From assembly GCA_049614485.1 (NCBI GenBank), contig JBMZDR010000014.1:1-58567 (forward strand): a stretch of 58,567 nucleotides of DNA. Reading direction: 5' to 3'. Made by a program: the position numbers and the translations under genes. Source of the stretch: GCA-2733415 sp049614485 (GTDB lineage Bacteria > Bacteroidota > Bacteroidia > Flavobacteriales > Flavobacteriaceae). The first letter of the stretch is position 1. Each line of letters starts with the position of its first letter. The notes beneath the pieces were generated by a model, which was not told the DNA's origin, made no database searches, and saw only the letters and a list, made by a program, of their open reading frames with translations. This document shows positions 1 to 9,154 of the stretch, one piece after another.

Positions 1-85
1 CACCATCTGGGTTTACTAAATATTGATCGTACAATTCAGCAAAGTATGCTGTATGTGCTGCGTTTAAAAAGGAATACTTATCCAT
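1..85 (-). CDS. sucA: 2-oxoglutarate dehydrogenase E1 component, N-terminal fragment
   Basis: The first 28 codons of a minus-strand gene are present and the rest lies outside the window. The reading MDKYSFLNAAHTAYFAELYD is the characteristic N-terminus of flavobacterial SucA. SucA is the thiamine-diphosphate E1 subunit of the 2-oxoglutarate dehydrogenase complex of the TCA cycle. The start is the ATG at 85, with a -7 promoter element about 90 bases upstream. The gene is divergent from the small barrel protein at 260. The identification rests only on the N-terminal peptide. Confidence 0.8.
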   Translation of the reverse strand, partial: MDKYSFLNAAHTAYFAELYDQYLVNPDG

Positions 86-175
86 TATGTTTCGCTTGTC
101 TCTTTTTTATCATTACAGAAAACTCCGTTTTCTATTGATTGCTACAACTAAATATCGCTGTATATAAAATTCGTT

Positions 176-183
176 CAAAAGTA
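176..183 (-). promoter_or_regulatory. -7 promoter element for sucA
   Basis: Read on the minus strand this is TACTTTTG, an exact match to the Bacteroidota -7 consensus TAnnTTTG. A TTG lies 16 bases upstream (200-202), slightly closer than usual. The predicted 5' untranslated region is about 85 bases. Confidence 0.55.
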
Positions 184-259
184 CAATTTTTCATAAAAAC
201 AACGGCTTGATTTTTATATAAATTAATTTGTATCTTTCTATTTTAAACAATTTATTAAT

Positions 260-805
260 ATGTACAGACATCTCAATCCTAAATATTTGATTTTCTCAAT
301 TTTTACGATCTTTTTTTCTATTATTCTAAATGCTCAAGAAACAGAAGCTCATGAAATGACGTCCACAAAAAGTGAATTTTGGAGCAAAGTGCGTTTTGGA
401 GGTGGTATTGGCCTTGGTTTTAGTAATGATTTTACCAACATTACTATTTCACCAACTGGCATATACCAATTTAATGACAAAGTTGCCCTTGGTGTTGGTG
501 CATTTGGAAATTATTCCAGCAGAAAACATTATTTCAAGGCCACTGTTTTAGGAGCAAGTTTAATTGGCTTGTTTAATCCAATTAAAGAGTTACAACTTTC
601 TGCAGAATTTGAGCACAACAACGTGAACTATAAAGATGACGTTATTAACGCTACCACTAATTATTGGTACCCAGCACTCTACTTAGGGGGCGGGTATGCC
701 ATTGGTAACTTTGGCGCTATTGGTATGCGCTATGATGTGCTATACAATAACAGGAAAAGTGTTTACGGAACTGCAATACAACCCTTTATAAGAGTCTTTT
801 TTTAA
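260..805 (+). CDS. small outer-membrane beta-barrel protein
   Basis: The 181-residue protein has a hydrophobic signal peptide ending near NAQ (about residues 10-26). Alternating polar/hydrophobic beta strands follow, and the chain ends in an aromatic residue (IRVFF), typical of outer-membrane barrels inserted by BamA. Its function is unknown. Relatives next to sucA in flavobacteria are, as I recall, sometimes labelled alpha-ketoglutarate decarboxylase. Nothing here supports an enzyme: it has no cofactor motif, and the label probably spread from the neighbouring gene. The gene converges on the 118-residue ORF with a 4-base overlap of the stop codons. Confidence 0.75.
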   Translation: MYRHLNPKYLIFSIFTIFFSIILNAQETEAHEMTSTKSEFWSKVRFGGGIGLGFSNDFTNITISPTGIYQFNDKVALGVGAFGNYSSRKHYFKATVLGASLIGLFNPIKELQLSAEFEHNNVNYKDDVINATTNYWYPALYLGGGYAIGNFGAIGMRYDVLYNNRKSVYGTAIQPFIRVFF

Positions 806-1158
806 GAGGAGTACTTATTCTTAAGCCACACCTTTTGCCACTCTCTTTTTAAAATTAAAAAAGTCACTTGCTCAATATACGCAACTTGAGTTTGGGCAAC
901 TTGTTTTGTAATTTGCTGTTCGGATAAATCAATGCGGTACAATAAATTTAAAAAACTATTAAATTCATTTTGAATCAACCCTTCAACAATACTATACAAT
1001 TTCTTTTGTAATTCACTTGGGATAACCGTTTCGGAAATACATTCGTCAACATTAGAAAGGGCAAAATCTTTATTTAACTGGTTAATTAACGATTCATACA
1101 AGGTTTCTGAAACTGCTAAATCTAATAACTGATTTGTATGTTTAACCTCAAAAGACAT
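802..1158 (-). CDS. conserved hypothetical protein translated with the polyprenyl synthase
   Basis: The 118-residue protein is soluble and helix-rich, with no signal peptide and no motif I recognise. Its ATG shares one base with the stop codon of the upstream polyprenyl synthase (TAATG arrangement at 1156-1160). The two genes are therefore almost certainly one transcript and translationally coupled. The position suggests a role beside isoprenoid synthesis, but the protein itself shows nothing that proves it. The 3' end overlaps the convergent barrel gene by four bases. Confidence 0.65.
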   Translation of the reverse strand: MSFEVKHTNQLLDLAVSETLYESLINQLNKDFALSNVDECISETVIPSELQKKLYSIVEGLIQNEFNSFLNLLYRIDLSEQQITKQVAQTQVAYIEQVTFLILKREWQKVWLKNKYSS

Positions 1159-2135
1159 TAAACTGTTCTATACACTAAACTTTCCCCAAACTCAACTAAT
1201 GCTTGCTTTTTATCCTCTGCCACAGACAGGTTTTCTAATGTGTCAAACGCTTTCTGGGTATAGTCTTTTATTGCTTTTTTAGTTAATTCTGAAGCACCAC
1301 TTTTAACAAAAAGCTTTTTTACAAATGTTATTTTTTCAACCACATTTGTTTGGGTATTTTCTGTAAATAACGCTTTTAATTTTTGCTTATCATTTTCTGA
1401 TGCGTTTTCTACAGCTTTAAGATATAAATATGTTTTTTTATTTTCAATTATATCACCTCCTACCTGTTTCCCGAAAGTCTGCGGATCACCAAAGGCATCT
1501 AAATAATCATCTTGTAGTTGAAACGCTATACCCAACAACCTTCCGAAATCATATATTTTTTCAGCATCTTCTTTTGATGCGTTTGCCACCAAAGCTCCCA
1601 TTTTCATAGCTGCCCCAACCAATACAGCCGTCTTGTATTCAATCATTTTTAAATACTCAGGCTCTGTAACATCATTTCGTGTTTCAAAATCTACATCATA
1701 TTGTTGTCCTTCGCAAACCTCCAAAGCTGTTTTACTAAAAATTTTAGCCAACCCTTTAAACACTTCATCTTCATAATTTTCAAATAACTGATACGCTTGA
1801 ATTAACATCGCGTCACCTGAAAGAATACCTGTATTTAAATTCCATTTTTCATGAACAGTTTGCTTCCCTCTTCGTAACGGTGCATCATCCATAATATCAT
1901 CATGCACTAATGAAAAATTATGAAAAACCTCTACAGCCAAAGCAGCATCTAAAGCCCGCTTATAATCTGACCCAAAAATTTCTGCAGTCATTAATGTCAA
2001 TACAGGTCGTAAGCGTTTCCCTCCTAAACTTAAAATATATGTGATAGGCTCATATAAACTTTTAGGTTCTTTAGTTTGAATTTTATCTTGTAAATAAGCC
2101 GTAAAACAAGCTCTATAAGAATCAATTGATAACAT
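1158..2135 (-). CDS. polyprenyl synthetase (short-chain isoprenyl diphosphate synthase)
   Basis: The 325-residue protein has the two aspartate-rich motifs of trans-prenyltransferases: DDIMDD (residues 79-84, followed by the conserved RRGKQTVH) and LQDDYLDAFGD (about 207-217). These bind magnesium and the allylic diphosphate. The enzyme condenses isopentenyl diphosphate onto DMAPP/GPP/FPP in the cytoplasm, feeding quinone and carrier-lipid synthesis. An aromatic residue (Phe74) five positions before the first motif suggests elongation is limited, giving a C15-C20 product; this is inference. A -7 element at 2153-2160 drives it, divergent from the TetR gene. The 118-residue ORF follows with a one-base overlap. 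Confidence 0.9.
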   Translation of the reverse strand: MLSIDSYRACFTAYLQDKIQTKEPKSLYEPITYILSLGGKRLRPVLTLMTAEIFGSDYKRALDAALAVEVFHNFSLVHDDIMDDAPLRRGKQTVHEKWNLNTGILSGDAMLIQAYQLFENYEDEVFKGLAKIFSKTALEVCEGQQYDVDFETRNDVTEPEYLKMIEYKTAVLVGAAMKMGALVANASKEDAEKIYDFGRLLGIAFQLQDDYLDAFGDPQTFGKQVGGDIIENKKTYLYLKAVENASENDKQKLKALFTENTQTNVVEKITFVKKLFVKSGASELTKKAIKDYTQKAFDTLENLSVAEDKKQALVEFGESLVYRTV

Positions 2136-2152
2136 TAAATCTGTTTTTTAAA

Positions 2153-2160
2153 CAAAAGTA
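2153..2160 (-). promoter_or_regulatory. -7 promoter element for the polyprenyl synthase operon
   Basis: TACTTTTG on the minus strand, 18 bases upstream of the ATG. It is an exact TAnnTTTG match. No TTG sits at the expected -33 distance. Confidence 0.5.
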
Positions 2161-2206
2161 AACTATTAGCTAAGATTCTGAAATGTTAAATTTTAATAAA
2201 ACTAAG

Positions 2207-2232
2207 GAAACTTTTATTGTTCCTAAAGTTTC
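2207..2232. promoter_or_regulatory. candidate TetR-type operator
   Basis: The arms GAAACTTT (2207-2214) and AAAGTTTC (2225-2232) form an inverted repeat with a 10-base spacer. A nested pair AGGAA (2205-2209) and TTCCT (2220-2224) lies in the same stretch. Overall size and symmetry resemble operators bound by TetR-family dimers. It covers the TTG -33 element (2217-2219) of the TetR gene's own promoter, so binding would block transcription. That it is bound by the adjacent regulator is inference. Confidence 0.55.
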
Positions 2233-2246
2233 TTGGTGTATATTTG
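2217..2246 (+). promoter_or_regulatory. promoter of the TetR-efflux operon
   Basis: TTG (2217-2219), then 19 bases, then TATATTTG (2239-2246): the full Bacteroidota sigma-A promoter. Transcription should begin near 2250. A translation start at 2217 is therefore excluded and the ATG at 2268 is favoured. Confidence 0.8.
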
Positions 2247-2267
2247 CATCTGAATAAATTACATTTT

Positions 2268-2882
2268 ATGAGAGAAAAAATATTAGACACCACAGGGAAA
2301 ATGTTTTTAAACTATGGTTTTAAGAGCGTTACCATGGATGATATTGCTAATGAAATGGGGATTTCAAAAAAAACAATCTACAAATACTTTCAGAACAAAG
2401 TAGATTTAGTTGATGCGAGCACCGATTTTGTACAAAAAACTATAGACAGCACAATAAAAGAAATTACAGCGCTTAAGCTTAATGCCATAGAAGAGAATTT
2501 TGCTATAAAGAAAGTGTTTCAAAACATGTTCAAAAAAGCAAAAACATCACCAATGTTTCAGTTAAAAAAATATTATCCTGAAACATTCTCCAAATTAATG
2601 AACCACAAAATCTGTTCATTTAATGACTGCGTTATGGACAATTTAGAACGAGGCATAAATGAAAAACTCTACAGAGACAATATTGATAAAGAAACAATTA
2701 TGAAATTTTATTTTTTACTGATTTTTGGGTTTCATGAAAGTGAAACATTTAGTAAAAAAACAAATGACATTATTAAAACAGAAATGCAAATATTAGAATA
2801 CCACACCAGAGCAATTGCTACAATGTACGGTATTAGCGTTCTCGAACAAGAATTAATTAATTACAAGAATAAAGCATCATAA
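2268..2882 (+). CDS. TetR/AcrR family transcriptional regulator
   Basis: The 204-residue protein carries an N-terminal TetR helix-turn-helix: MDDIANEMGISKKTIYKYF at about residues 21-39, preceded by KILDTTGKMFLNYGF. The C-terminal part is a helical ligand-binding and dimerisation domain with no assignable ligand. I chose the ATG at 2268 because the longer reading frame begins inside the -33 element. It is the first gene of a TetR-TolC-MFP-RND operon; tolC starts 2 bases after its stop. It most likely represses the pump and itself through the inverted repeat at 2207-2232. Confidence 0.9.
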   Translation: MREKILDTTGKMFLNYGFKSVTMDDIANEMGISKKTIYKYFQNKVDLVDASTDFVQKTIDSTIKEITALKLNAIEENFAIKKVFQNMFKKAKTSPMFQLKKYYPETFSKLMNHKICSFNDCVMDNLERGINEKLYRDNIDKETIMKFYFLLIFGFHESETFSKKTNDIIKTEMQILEYHTRAIATMYGISVLEQELINYKNKAS

Positions 2883-2884
2883 CC

Positions 2885-4213
2885 ATGACAAATAAATTAA
2901 TTTTTTTATTTAGTTTTCTGTTATCTATACAAGTATCAGCACAGGATATACCTACGAGTTTATCGTTGCAAGAGGCAGTAGATTACGCCATAAAAAATAA
3001 TACTTCAGCAAAAAATGCACTCTTAGATATAGATGCAGCCATAAAACAAAAATGGGAAACCACCGCTATTGGGTTACCACAAATTAATGCAAAAGTAGAT
3101 TATAACAATTGGTTAAAACAACAAGTAAATTTGATTGATTTTAACGGAGATGGTATAGACGATGAGGTTGTATTTGGAACCAGTCAAACCGTTAACGCTA
3201 CCGCAACACTAAGCCAGTTATTATTTGACGGATCCTACCTAGTAGGCTTGCAATCGGCAAAAGTTTTTCTAGAAATTTCTAAAAACGCTAAAAACAAAAC
3301 AGACTTAGAGGTAAGGAAGAATACCATAAATGCGTATGGTAATGTATTATTATCACAAGAAAGTATTGCGATATACGAAAAAAACATAGCAATACTAGAA
3401 AAAAGCCTGCGTGAGGTAACTATAACTTTCGAAAATGGTTTAACTGAAGAAGAAAATGTTGAACAGTTACAAATTACTTTAAAACAATTAAATAGTGGCT
3501 ATAAAAATGCACAACGATTACATCAAATTGCACAACAAATGTTCAATATTACAATTGGCTTAGAAATAAACAGCACAGTATCTTTAACAGAGTCTTTAGA
3601 AAATCTGGCTCAAAACAATATTGATTTAGCATTGTTAACTTCTGAAAATGATGTACAAAACACTATTGACTATAAAATTGCAGAAAACGACAGGCGCTCT
3701 AAAGAATTACTTTTAAAGCTTCAAAAAACAAAAGCGCTACCAAGCCTGTCTGCATTTGTAAACGGAGGTTATGCGGCTAACAGTAATGATTTTACTTTTT
3801 TAGACAGTGACCAAAAATGGTTTGGTTCTTCTTTATTTGGAGTAAGCTTAAACGTTCCTATTTTTAGTTCAGGGGAACGATCAGCAAAAACACAACGCGC
3901 AAAAATTAACTTAGAAAAAGCAGAAAATAACTTATCCGAAACCGAAAAGCAATTACAATTTCAAATAGCTTCTGCAAAAAGTAATTATCAATTTGCAATT
4001 GATCAATTTCAAACATCTAAAGAAAATTTAGCATTAGCAGAACGTATTGAGCGTAAAAATCAAACTAAATTCTTTGAAGGTATCACATCTAGCTTTGATT
4101 TAAGACAAGCCCAACAACAGCTATACACAAGTCAACAAGAATACCTACAAGCAATGTTAACTGTCATCACTGAAAAAGTTACTTTGGAAACATTATTAAA
4201 CAAAACTAATTAA
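2885..4213 (+). CDS. TolC family outer-membrane efflux channel
   Basis: The 442-residue protein has a signal peptide cleaved after about residue 20 (VSAQD). It then shows the duplicated long-helix OEP domain, with the diagnostic opening SLSLQEAVDYAIKNN and a C-terminal repeat rich in Gln and Ala (FDLRQAQQQLYTSQQEYLQA). It forms the trimeric outer-membrane duct of the tripartite pump. Spacing to the upstream tetR gene is 2 bases and to the adaptor 11 bases, so it is cotranscribed. The length is normal for the family. Confidence 0.92.
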   Translation: MTNKLIFLFSFLLSIQVSAQDIPTSLSLQEAVDYAIKNNTSAKNALLDIDAAIKQKWETTAIGLPQINAKVDYNNWLKQQVNLIDFNGDGIDDEVVFGTSQTVNATATLSQLLFDGSYLVGLQSAKVFLEISKNAKNKTDLEVRKNTINAYGNVLLSQESIAIYEKNIAILEKSLREVTITFENGLTEEENVEQLQITLKQLNSGYKNAQRLHQIAQQMFNITIGLEINSTVSLTESLENLAQNNIDLALLTSENDVQNTIDYKIAENDRRSKELLLKLQKTKALPSLSAFVNGGYAANSNDFTFLDSDQKWFGSSLFGVSLNVPIFSSGERSAKTQRAKINLEKAENNLSETEKQLQFQIASAKSNYQFAIDQFQTSKENLALAERIERKNQTKFFEGITSSFDLRQAQQQLYTSQQEYLQAMLTVITEKVTLETLLNKTN

Positions 4214-4224
4214 TCAATTTTACA

Positions 4225-5394
4225 ATGAAATACATATATACAATAATCATCGGATCATTACTCGTCTTATCATGTGGAGGTAGCAAAGAAAAAACTGTTG
4301 ATGAGGTTATAGCAACAAACAATCTTGAGGAAATAAGATTAAAAAGAGCTGAAATTATAACACAACAACAAACGTTAAATGCAACGATAAAAAGTATTGA
4401 TGAAAAAATTTCAGAACTAGACAAAACAAAAAAGCTTCCGTTAATTACAACTATAAAAACAACACATGAAGAGTTTGTTCATTTCTTAGAACTACAAGGA
4501 AATGTTAACACCAAAAACTTGTTAACACTTCGTCCTGAATTTTCAGGTATACTTACAAATGTTTATGTCACTGAAGGGCAAAAAGTCATTAAAGGGCAAC
4601 TATTAGCTAAAATAGACGATGGAGGAATGAGTCAGCAGCTTGCACAATTACAAATACAAGCCACTCTAGCCAAAACAACGTTTGAGCGTCAACAACGTTT
4701 ATGGGAGCAAAAAATAGGATCTGAAATACAATACCTACAGGCAAAATCATCATATGAAGCACAATCAGAAGCTGTTAATCAATTAAAAAGCCAATTGGCA
4801 AAAACGTTTATTCGCGCCCCTTTTTCAGGAACAATTGATGACGTGATTACTGAACAAGGAAGCGTCGTATCTGCAGGAATGTCAGAACTAATACTTCTTG
4901 TAAATTTAGACGACATGTATATTGAAACCGATGTGCCTGAAAATTATATTTCAAGCATCACTAAAGACAAAAAAGTTGAAGTAGAATTTCCAATTTTAGG
5001 AAAAACCATTGAAGCCAAAGTACGTCAAGCCGGAAATTATATTAACCCAGCAAACAGAACGTTTAAGGTAGAAATTGCTGTGCCAAATGCAGATAAAGCC
5101 ATTAGACCAAATCTTACTGCAAAACTTAAAATAAACGATTACACAAGTCCATCTGCAATACTACTTCCGCAAAGTATTATCTCTGAAAATGCTGAAGGGC
5201 AGCAATATGTTTACATCGTTGCTAATGAAAACAAAAACAAGGAGGCTATTGCTAAGAAAGTTATCATCGAAACAGGAAAAACTCAAGGTGATGTTATTGA
5301 AGTTTTAAATGGTCTTACTGTTGGTGATCAAATAATTAACGAAGGAGCACGAAATGTAAAAGACGGTCAAACCGTGAAAATTATAACATTATAG
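4225..5394 (+). CDS. RND efflux periplasmic adaptor (membrane fusion lipoprotein)
   Basis: The 389-residue protein has a lipobox (LVLSC, Cys17), so it is anchored by lipid rather than cleaved free. An unusual charged coiled-coil stretch (about residues 30-67) precedes the adaptor body. The lipoyl halves surround a helical hairpin (about residues 110-190; IRAPFSGTIDDV marks the second half). Beta-barrel and membrane-proximal domains follow. It bridges the permease at 5397 to the TolC channel. The stop codon lies 2 bases before the permease start, and the three genes form one operon. Confidence 0.92.
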   Translation: MKYIYTIIIGSLLVLSCGGSKEKTVDEVIATNNLEEIRLKRAEIITQQQTLNATIKSIDEKISELDKTKKLPLITTIKTTHEEFVHFLELQGNVNTKNLLTLRPEFSGILTNVYVTEGQKVIKGQLLAKIDDGGMSQQLAQLQIQATLAKTTFERQQRLWEQKIGSEIQYLQAKSSYEAQSEAVNQLKSQLAKTFIRAPFSGTIDDVITEQGSVVSAGMSELILLVNLDDMYIETDVPENYISSITKDKKVEVEFPILGKTIEAKVRQAGNYINPANRTFKVEIAVPNADKAIRPNLTAKLKINDYTSPSAILLPQSIISENAEGQQYVYIVANENKNKEAIAKKVIIETGKTQGDVIEVLNGLTVGDQIINEGARNVKDGQTVKIITL

Positions 5395-5396
5395 TT

Positions 5397-8300
5397 ATGG
5401 CACAACAACAAAAGAAAACCGATAAAGAATTCGGACTATCGTCTTGGGCAATAAACAATAAAACTACCATATATGTCATGATTAGTTTGATTCTTGTTTT
5501 AGGTGTGTCGGCTTACATGAATATGCCCCGAGAAAATTTCCCTGAAATAAAGGAAACTAAAATTTATGTCAGTTCAATATACCCAGGAAACACATCAGAA
5601 GATATTGAAAAACTTATTACAGATCCTTTAGAGGAAAAATTAAAAACTGTTAGTAATGTTATAGAAATCACTTCAACATCTCAAGAAGATGTGTCAATGG
5701 TAGTTATTGAATTTGATGAACATATTACGGTTGATGCAGCCAAACAAAAGGTAAAAGATAAAATTGACACCGAAACATCTGGTGAAGATTGGCCGAGTTT
5801 TAACGGAGCTAAAGTTGAACCTAATGTTTTTGATTTAAGCATGTCTGAAGAGATGCCTATTCTAAACATTAATATTTCTGGTGACTATCCTATTGAAAAA
5901 CTTAAAGAGTTTGGAGAGGTTTTAGAGACCTCTATTGAAAACCTACAAGAAATAAAACAAGTAGATATTAGGGGAGCACAAGAAAAAGAAGTTGAAATAG
6001 CAGTTGACATTTATAAAATGATGGCAGCACAAGTTAGTTTTAACGATGTGCAAAACGCCATTACTAATGGAAATGTTACCATGTCTGCCGGAAATTTAAA
6101 AACGAGTGGGCAACGTCGTACTATCAGAATTATTGGTGAAGTTGAAACCCCAAAAGAACTGGAAGATTTTGTTGTAAAATCTGAACACAACAATCCAATT
6201 TATTTAAAAGATATTGCCACGGTTTCTTTTAAAGAAAAAGAAAAAACAACCTATGCACGTGAATTTGGTGAACCCGTAGTAATGCTTGATGTAAAAAAGC
6301 GAGCTGGAAAAAACATGGTTGCCGCCGCAGAACAAATTGTGAAAATTGTAGATGATGCTAAAGAAACTATTTTCCCTAGCAACCTGAAAGTTACCATAAC
6401 TAACGATCAATCTTCTAAAACAATTGGTCAAGTTGATGATTTAGTCAACAACATCATTTTTGGTATTATACTAGTTGTTGGCGTATTAATGTTCTTCTTA
6501 GGATTTAAAAACGCTTTATTCGTTGGGTTTGCAATACCAATGTCAATGTTCATGTCTTTGATGATATTAGGAGCCATAGGCTACACTCTAAACACCATGA
6601 TTCTTTTCGGGTTAATTATGGGGCTTGGTATGCTGGTGGATAACGGAATTGTTGTTGTAGAAAACGTATACCGTTTGATGGATGAAGAAGGCATGGGCCG
6701 TATTGAAGCGGCTAAAAAAGGAATTGGTGAAATTGCTTTTCCTATCATTATTTCAACTGCCACAACTGTTGCTGCGTTTATTCCTTTAGGGATGTGGCCT
6801 GGCGTTATGGGGCAATTCATGATCTATTTTCCTATAACCTTATCGGTAGTTTTAGGGTCATCATTATTTGTTGCTATATTCTTTAATTCAGTAATGGTAT
6901 CACAATTTATGAGCACTGAAGACAAAGAAATGCCTCTTAAAAAAATAATTACACTATCAAGTATTGTTGCACTAATTGGTGTGCTTATTCTAATTTTCGG
7001 AGGCACGTATAGGGCGCTAGGAAGTGTTATGATATTTACAGCTATTATGTTATGGGTATACCGTTTTATCTTACGGAAAATGGCCCTATACTTCCAAACA
7101 AAAATACTTACTCAATGGGAGCGTCTTTATGAAAAAACACTACGTAACGCTCTAAAAGGGAAAAGACCATACATTATAGTTATTGGAACTTTTTTACTCT
7201 TATTTTTCGCTTTCATGGGCTTTGGAGCCTCAGTAGGAAGTCAGCGTACTAAAATTGAATTTTTTCCTGACAATAAGCCTAATCAAATAATTGTATATAT
7301 AGAGTATCCGCAAGGAACCGCTATTGAAAAAACAAATGCAATTACTAAAGAAATTGAACAACGTGTTTACACCGTTATTAATGATTCTGAATATTTAGAT
7401 GGAGATCATAATTTCTTGGTAGAATCTGCAGTTGCTCAAGTTGGTGATGGTGCTGGAAACCCGCAAACAGATGGTGGTTCTACGGCAGAAATGCCACATA
7501 AAGGAAAAATAACTGCTTCTATGCGTGAGTACAAATTCCGAAAAGGAAAAGACAGTGAAGCTTTACGATTAAAAATACAAACAGCGTTAACAGGAATATT
7601 CCCAGGTGTTTTAATTTCTGTTGAAAAAGACGCCAATGGACCACCTGCAGGCGCACCTATAAACATTGAAATTGAAGGCCCAGATTACTCAGAGTTAATA
7701 GTAACTGCTGAACGTATGCGTGACTTTATCAATTCTAAAAACATTGCAGGTATTGATGAACTAAAAATTGATGTCAACAAATCAAAACCATCAATGCAGG
7801 TTGAGGTTGACAGAAAAAAAGCTGGTGAATTAGGCATTAGCACAGGACAAGTAGGACAACAATTACGTAATTCTATTTTCGGAGCCAAGGCAGGTACTTA
7901 CAAAGAAGCTGGTGAAGATTATGATATTTATGTCCGTTTTAACAAAGACAATAAATACAACAAAAGCGCCTTATTCAATCAAAAAATCACTTTTAGAGAC
8001 ATGGCTTCTGGTCAAATAAAAGAAGTGCCTGTTTCTGCTCTAGCAAAACAAAGAAACAACTCTGGGTTTAGCGCTATAAAACACAAAGACACAAAACGTG
8101 TAGTTACCGTGTATTCTGCACTTGCTCCTGGTTATACTGATGCTGCAGCAATTGTTTCGCATATTCAAGAAGAAATGAACAACTTTAACGATATGCCAAA
8201 TAATATTACCCTAGATTACACTGGACAAATTGAAGAACAAAACAAACAAATGGCCTTCTTAATGGGCGCTTTCTTTACTGGTTTGGGCTTAATATTCTTT

Positions 8301-8858
8301 ATTCTTATTTTTCAATTTAACTCTATTTCAAAACCCGCTATTATTATGCTAGCTATTTTCCTAAGCTTAATTGGCGTGTTTGGCGGTATTGTAATTACAG
8401 GAAGTGCATTTGTTATTATGATGACAATGATGGGAATCATTTCTTTAGCGGGAATTGTAGTAAATAATGGTGTTGTTCTTTTAGATTACACACAATTATT
8501 AATCGACAGAAAACATGAAGAACTACAATTAGACGACAATACTTTCTTAGACCATGACAACCTTTACGAAAGCATCGTTTTAGCAGGAAAAGCGCGTTTA
8601 CGTCCGGTATTATTAACCGCTATAACAACTATACTTGGATTAATACCATTAGCCATTGGATTAAACATCAATTTCTTCACCTTATTTAGTGAATTTGACG
8701 CAAATATCTACTTTGGGGGTGACAATGTTATTTTCTGGGGACCATTAGCATGGACCGTAATTTACGGATTATTAATAGCAACATTCTTAACCTTAATTGT
8801 AGTACCAATTCTTTTTTACTTAGTGCATCAACTAAAGGTAAAACTACTCAGTAAATAA
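5397..8858 (+). CDS. RND efflux pump permease (AcrB/HAE family)
   Basis: The 1153-residue inner-membrane protein has the RND layout: TM1 (about 24-44), a large periplasmic loop, TM2-6, a second loop, and TM8-12. It is about 100 residues longer than AcrB, partly through a cytoplasmic insert with two extra hydrophobic stretches near residues 515-555. TM4 reads VDNGIVVVEN, so Asp415 is kept but the neighbouring Asp of AcrB (D408) is Asn416. TM10 reads VVNNGVVLLDY, where AcrB has Lys940. The proton relay is therefore not the canonical Asp-Asp-Lys. The substrate cannot be read from sequence. It is the last gene of the operon and is followed by a strong terminator. Confidence 0.93.
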   Translation: MAQQQKKTDKEFGLSSWAINNKTTIYVMISLILVLGVSAYMNMPRENFPEIKETKIYVSSIYPGNTSEDIEKLITDPLEEKLKTVSNVIEITSTSQEDVSMVVIEFDEHITVDAAKQKVKDKIDTETSGEDWPSFNGAKVEPNVFDLSMSEEMPILNINISGDYPIEKLKEFGEVLETSIENLQEIKQVDIRGAQEKEVEIAVDIYKMMAAQVSFNDVQNAITNGNVTMSAGNLKTSGQRRTIRIIGEVETPKELEDFVVKSEHNNPIYLKDIATVSFKEKEKTTYAREFGEPVVMLDVKKRAGKNMVAAAEQIVKIVDDAKETIFPSNLKVTITNDQSSKTIGQVDDLVNNIIFGIILVVGVLMFFLGFKNALFVGFAIPMSMFMSLMILGAIGYTLNTMILFGLIMGLGMLVDNGIVVVENVYRLMDEEGMGRIEAAKKGIGEIAFPIIISTATTVAAFIPLGMWPGVMGQFMIYFPITLSVVLGSSLFVAIFFNSVMVSQFMSTEDKEMPLKKIITLSSIVALIGVLILIFGGTYRALGSVMIFTAIMLWVYRFILRKMALYFQTKILTQWERLYEKTLRNALKGKRPYIIVIGTFLLLFFAFMGFGASVGSQRTKIEFFPDNKPNQIIVYIEYPQGTAIEKTNAITKEIEQRVYTVINDSEYLDGDHNFLVESAVAQVGDGAGNPQTDGGSTAEMPHKGKITASMREYKFRKGKDSEALRLKIQTALTGIFPGVLISVEKDANGPPAGAPINIEIEGPDYSELIVTAERMRDFINSKNIAGIDELKIDVNKSKPSMQVEVDRKKAGELGISTGQVGQQLRNSIFGAKAGTYKEAGEDYDIYVRFNKDNKYNKSALFNQKITFRDMASGQIKEVPVSALAKQRNNSGFSAIKHKDTKRVVTVYSALAPGYTDAAAIVSHIQEEMNNFNDMPNNITLDYTGQIEEQNKQMAFLMGAFFTGLGLIFFILIFQFNSISKPAIIMLAIFLSLIGVFGGIVITGSAFVIMMTMMGIISLAGIVVNNGVVLLDYTQLLIDRKHEELQLDDNTFLDHDNLYESIVLAGKARLRPVLLTAITTILGLIPLAIGLNINFFTLFSEFDANIYFGGDNVIFWGPLAWTVIYGLLIATFLTLIVVPILFYLVHQLKVKLLSK

Positions 8859-8874
8859 CCCTCAAAAGAATTAT

Positions 8875-8908
8875 ACAAAAGCACCAATACGTATTGGTGC
8901 TTTTGTAA
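8875..8908 (+). terminator. terminator of the efflux operon
   Basis: The arms 8875-8890 and 8891-8906 form a perfect 32-base palindrome centred on TAC/GTA. The 3' arm ends in TTTTGT. It can fold on either strand. Confidence 0.85.
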
Positions 8909-8977
8909 TTTACTGAAACATCTATTGTCTTTCTTTTTAATATAGCTGCGTTAGTACAACAAGGTTTCAAACTGGTT

Positions 8978-8985
8978 TATATTTG
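8978..8985 (+). promoter_or_regulatory. orphan -7 element in the efflux-aspS gap
   Basis: TATATTTG matches the -7 consensus, but no TTG is at the right distance and the next gene starts 170 bases later. It could be a second aspS promoter or chance in AT-rich DNA. I see no terminator that would define a small RNA here. Confidence 0.25.
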
Positions 8986-9110
8986 TTTTCTTACGCATAC
9001 ATTGCATATATCAGCACAAGTTTTAAAGAAAAAACAGGTCAATTTAAAATTCAATACCACTTCCTATAAAAAGCATTAATAATAATCGGCATTTTTATAG
9101 TTAATCTTCT

Positions 9111-9118
9111 TAAATTTG
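9111..9118 (+). promoter_or_regulatory. -7 promoter element for aspS
   Basis: TAAATTTG is an exact -7 match 36 bases upstream of the ATG. No clear -33 TTG is present. Confidence 0.5.
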
Positions 9119-9154
9119 CGCTTTTACTAGTTCAATTTATTTAAAACAGTTACA

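Noticed and set aside
260..805. Annotation of the small barrel protein as alpha-ketoglutarate decarboxylase
   Set aside because: It has a signal peptide and a barrel-type C-terminus and no enzymatic motif. The name most likely came from its neighbour sucA.
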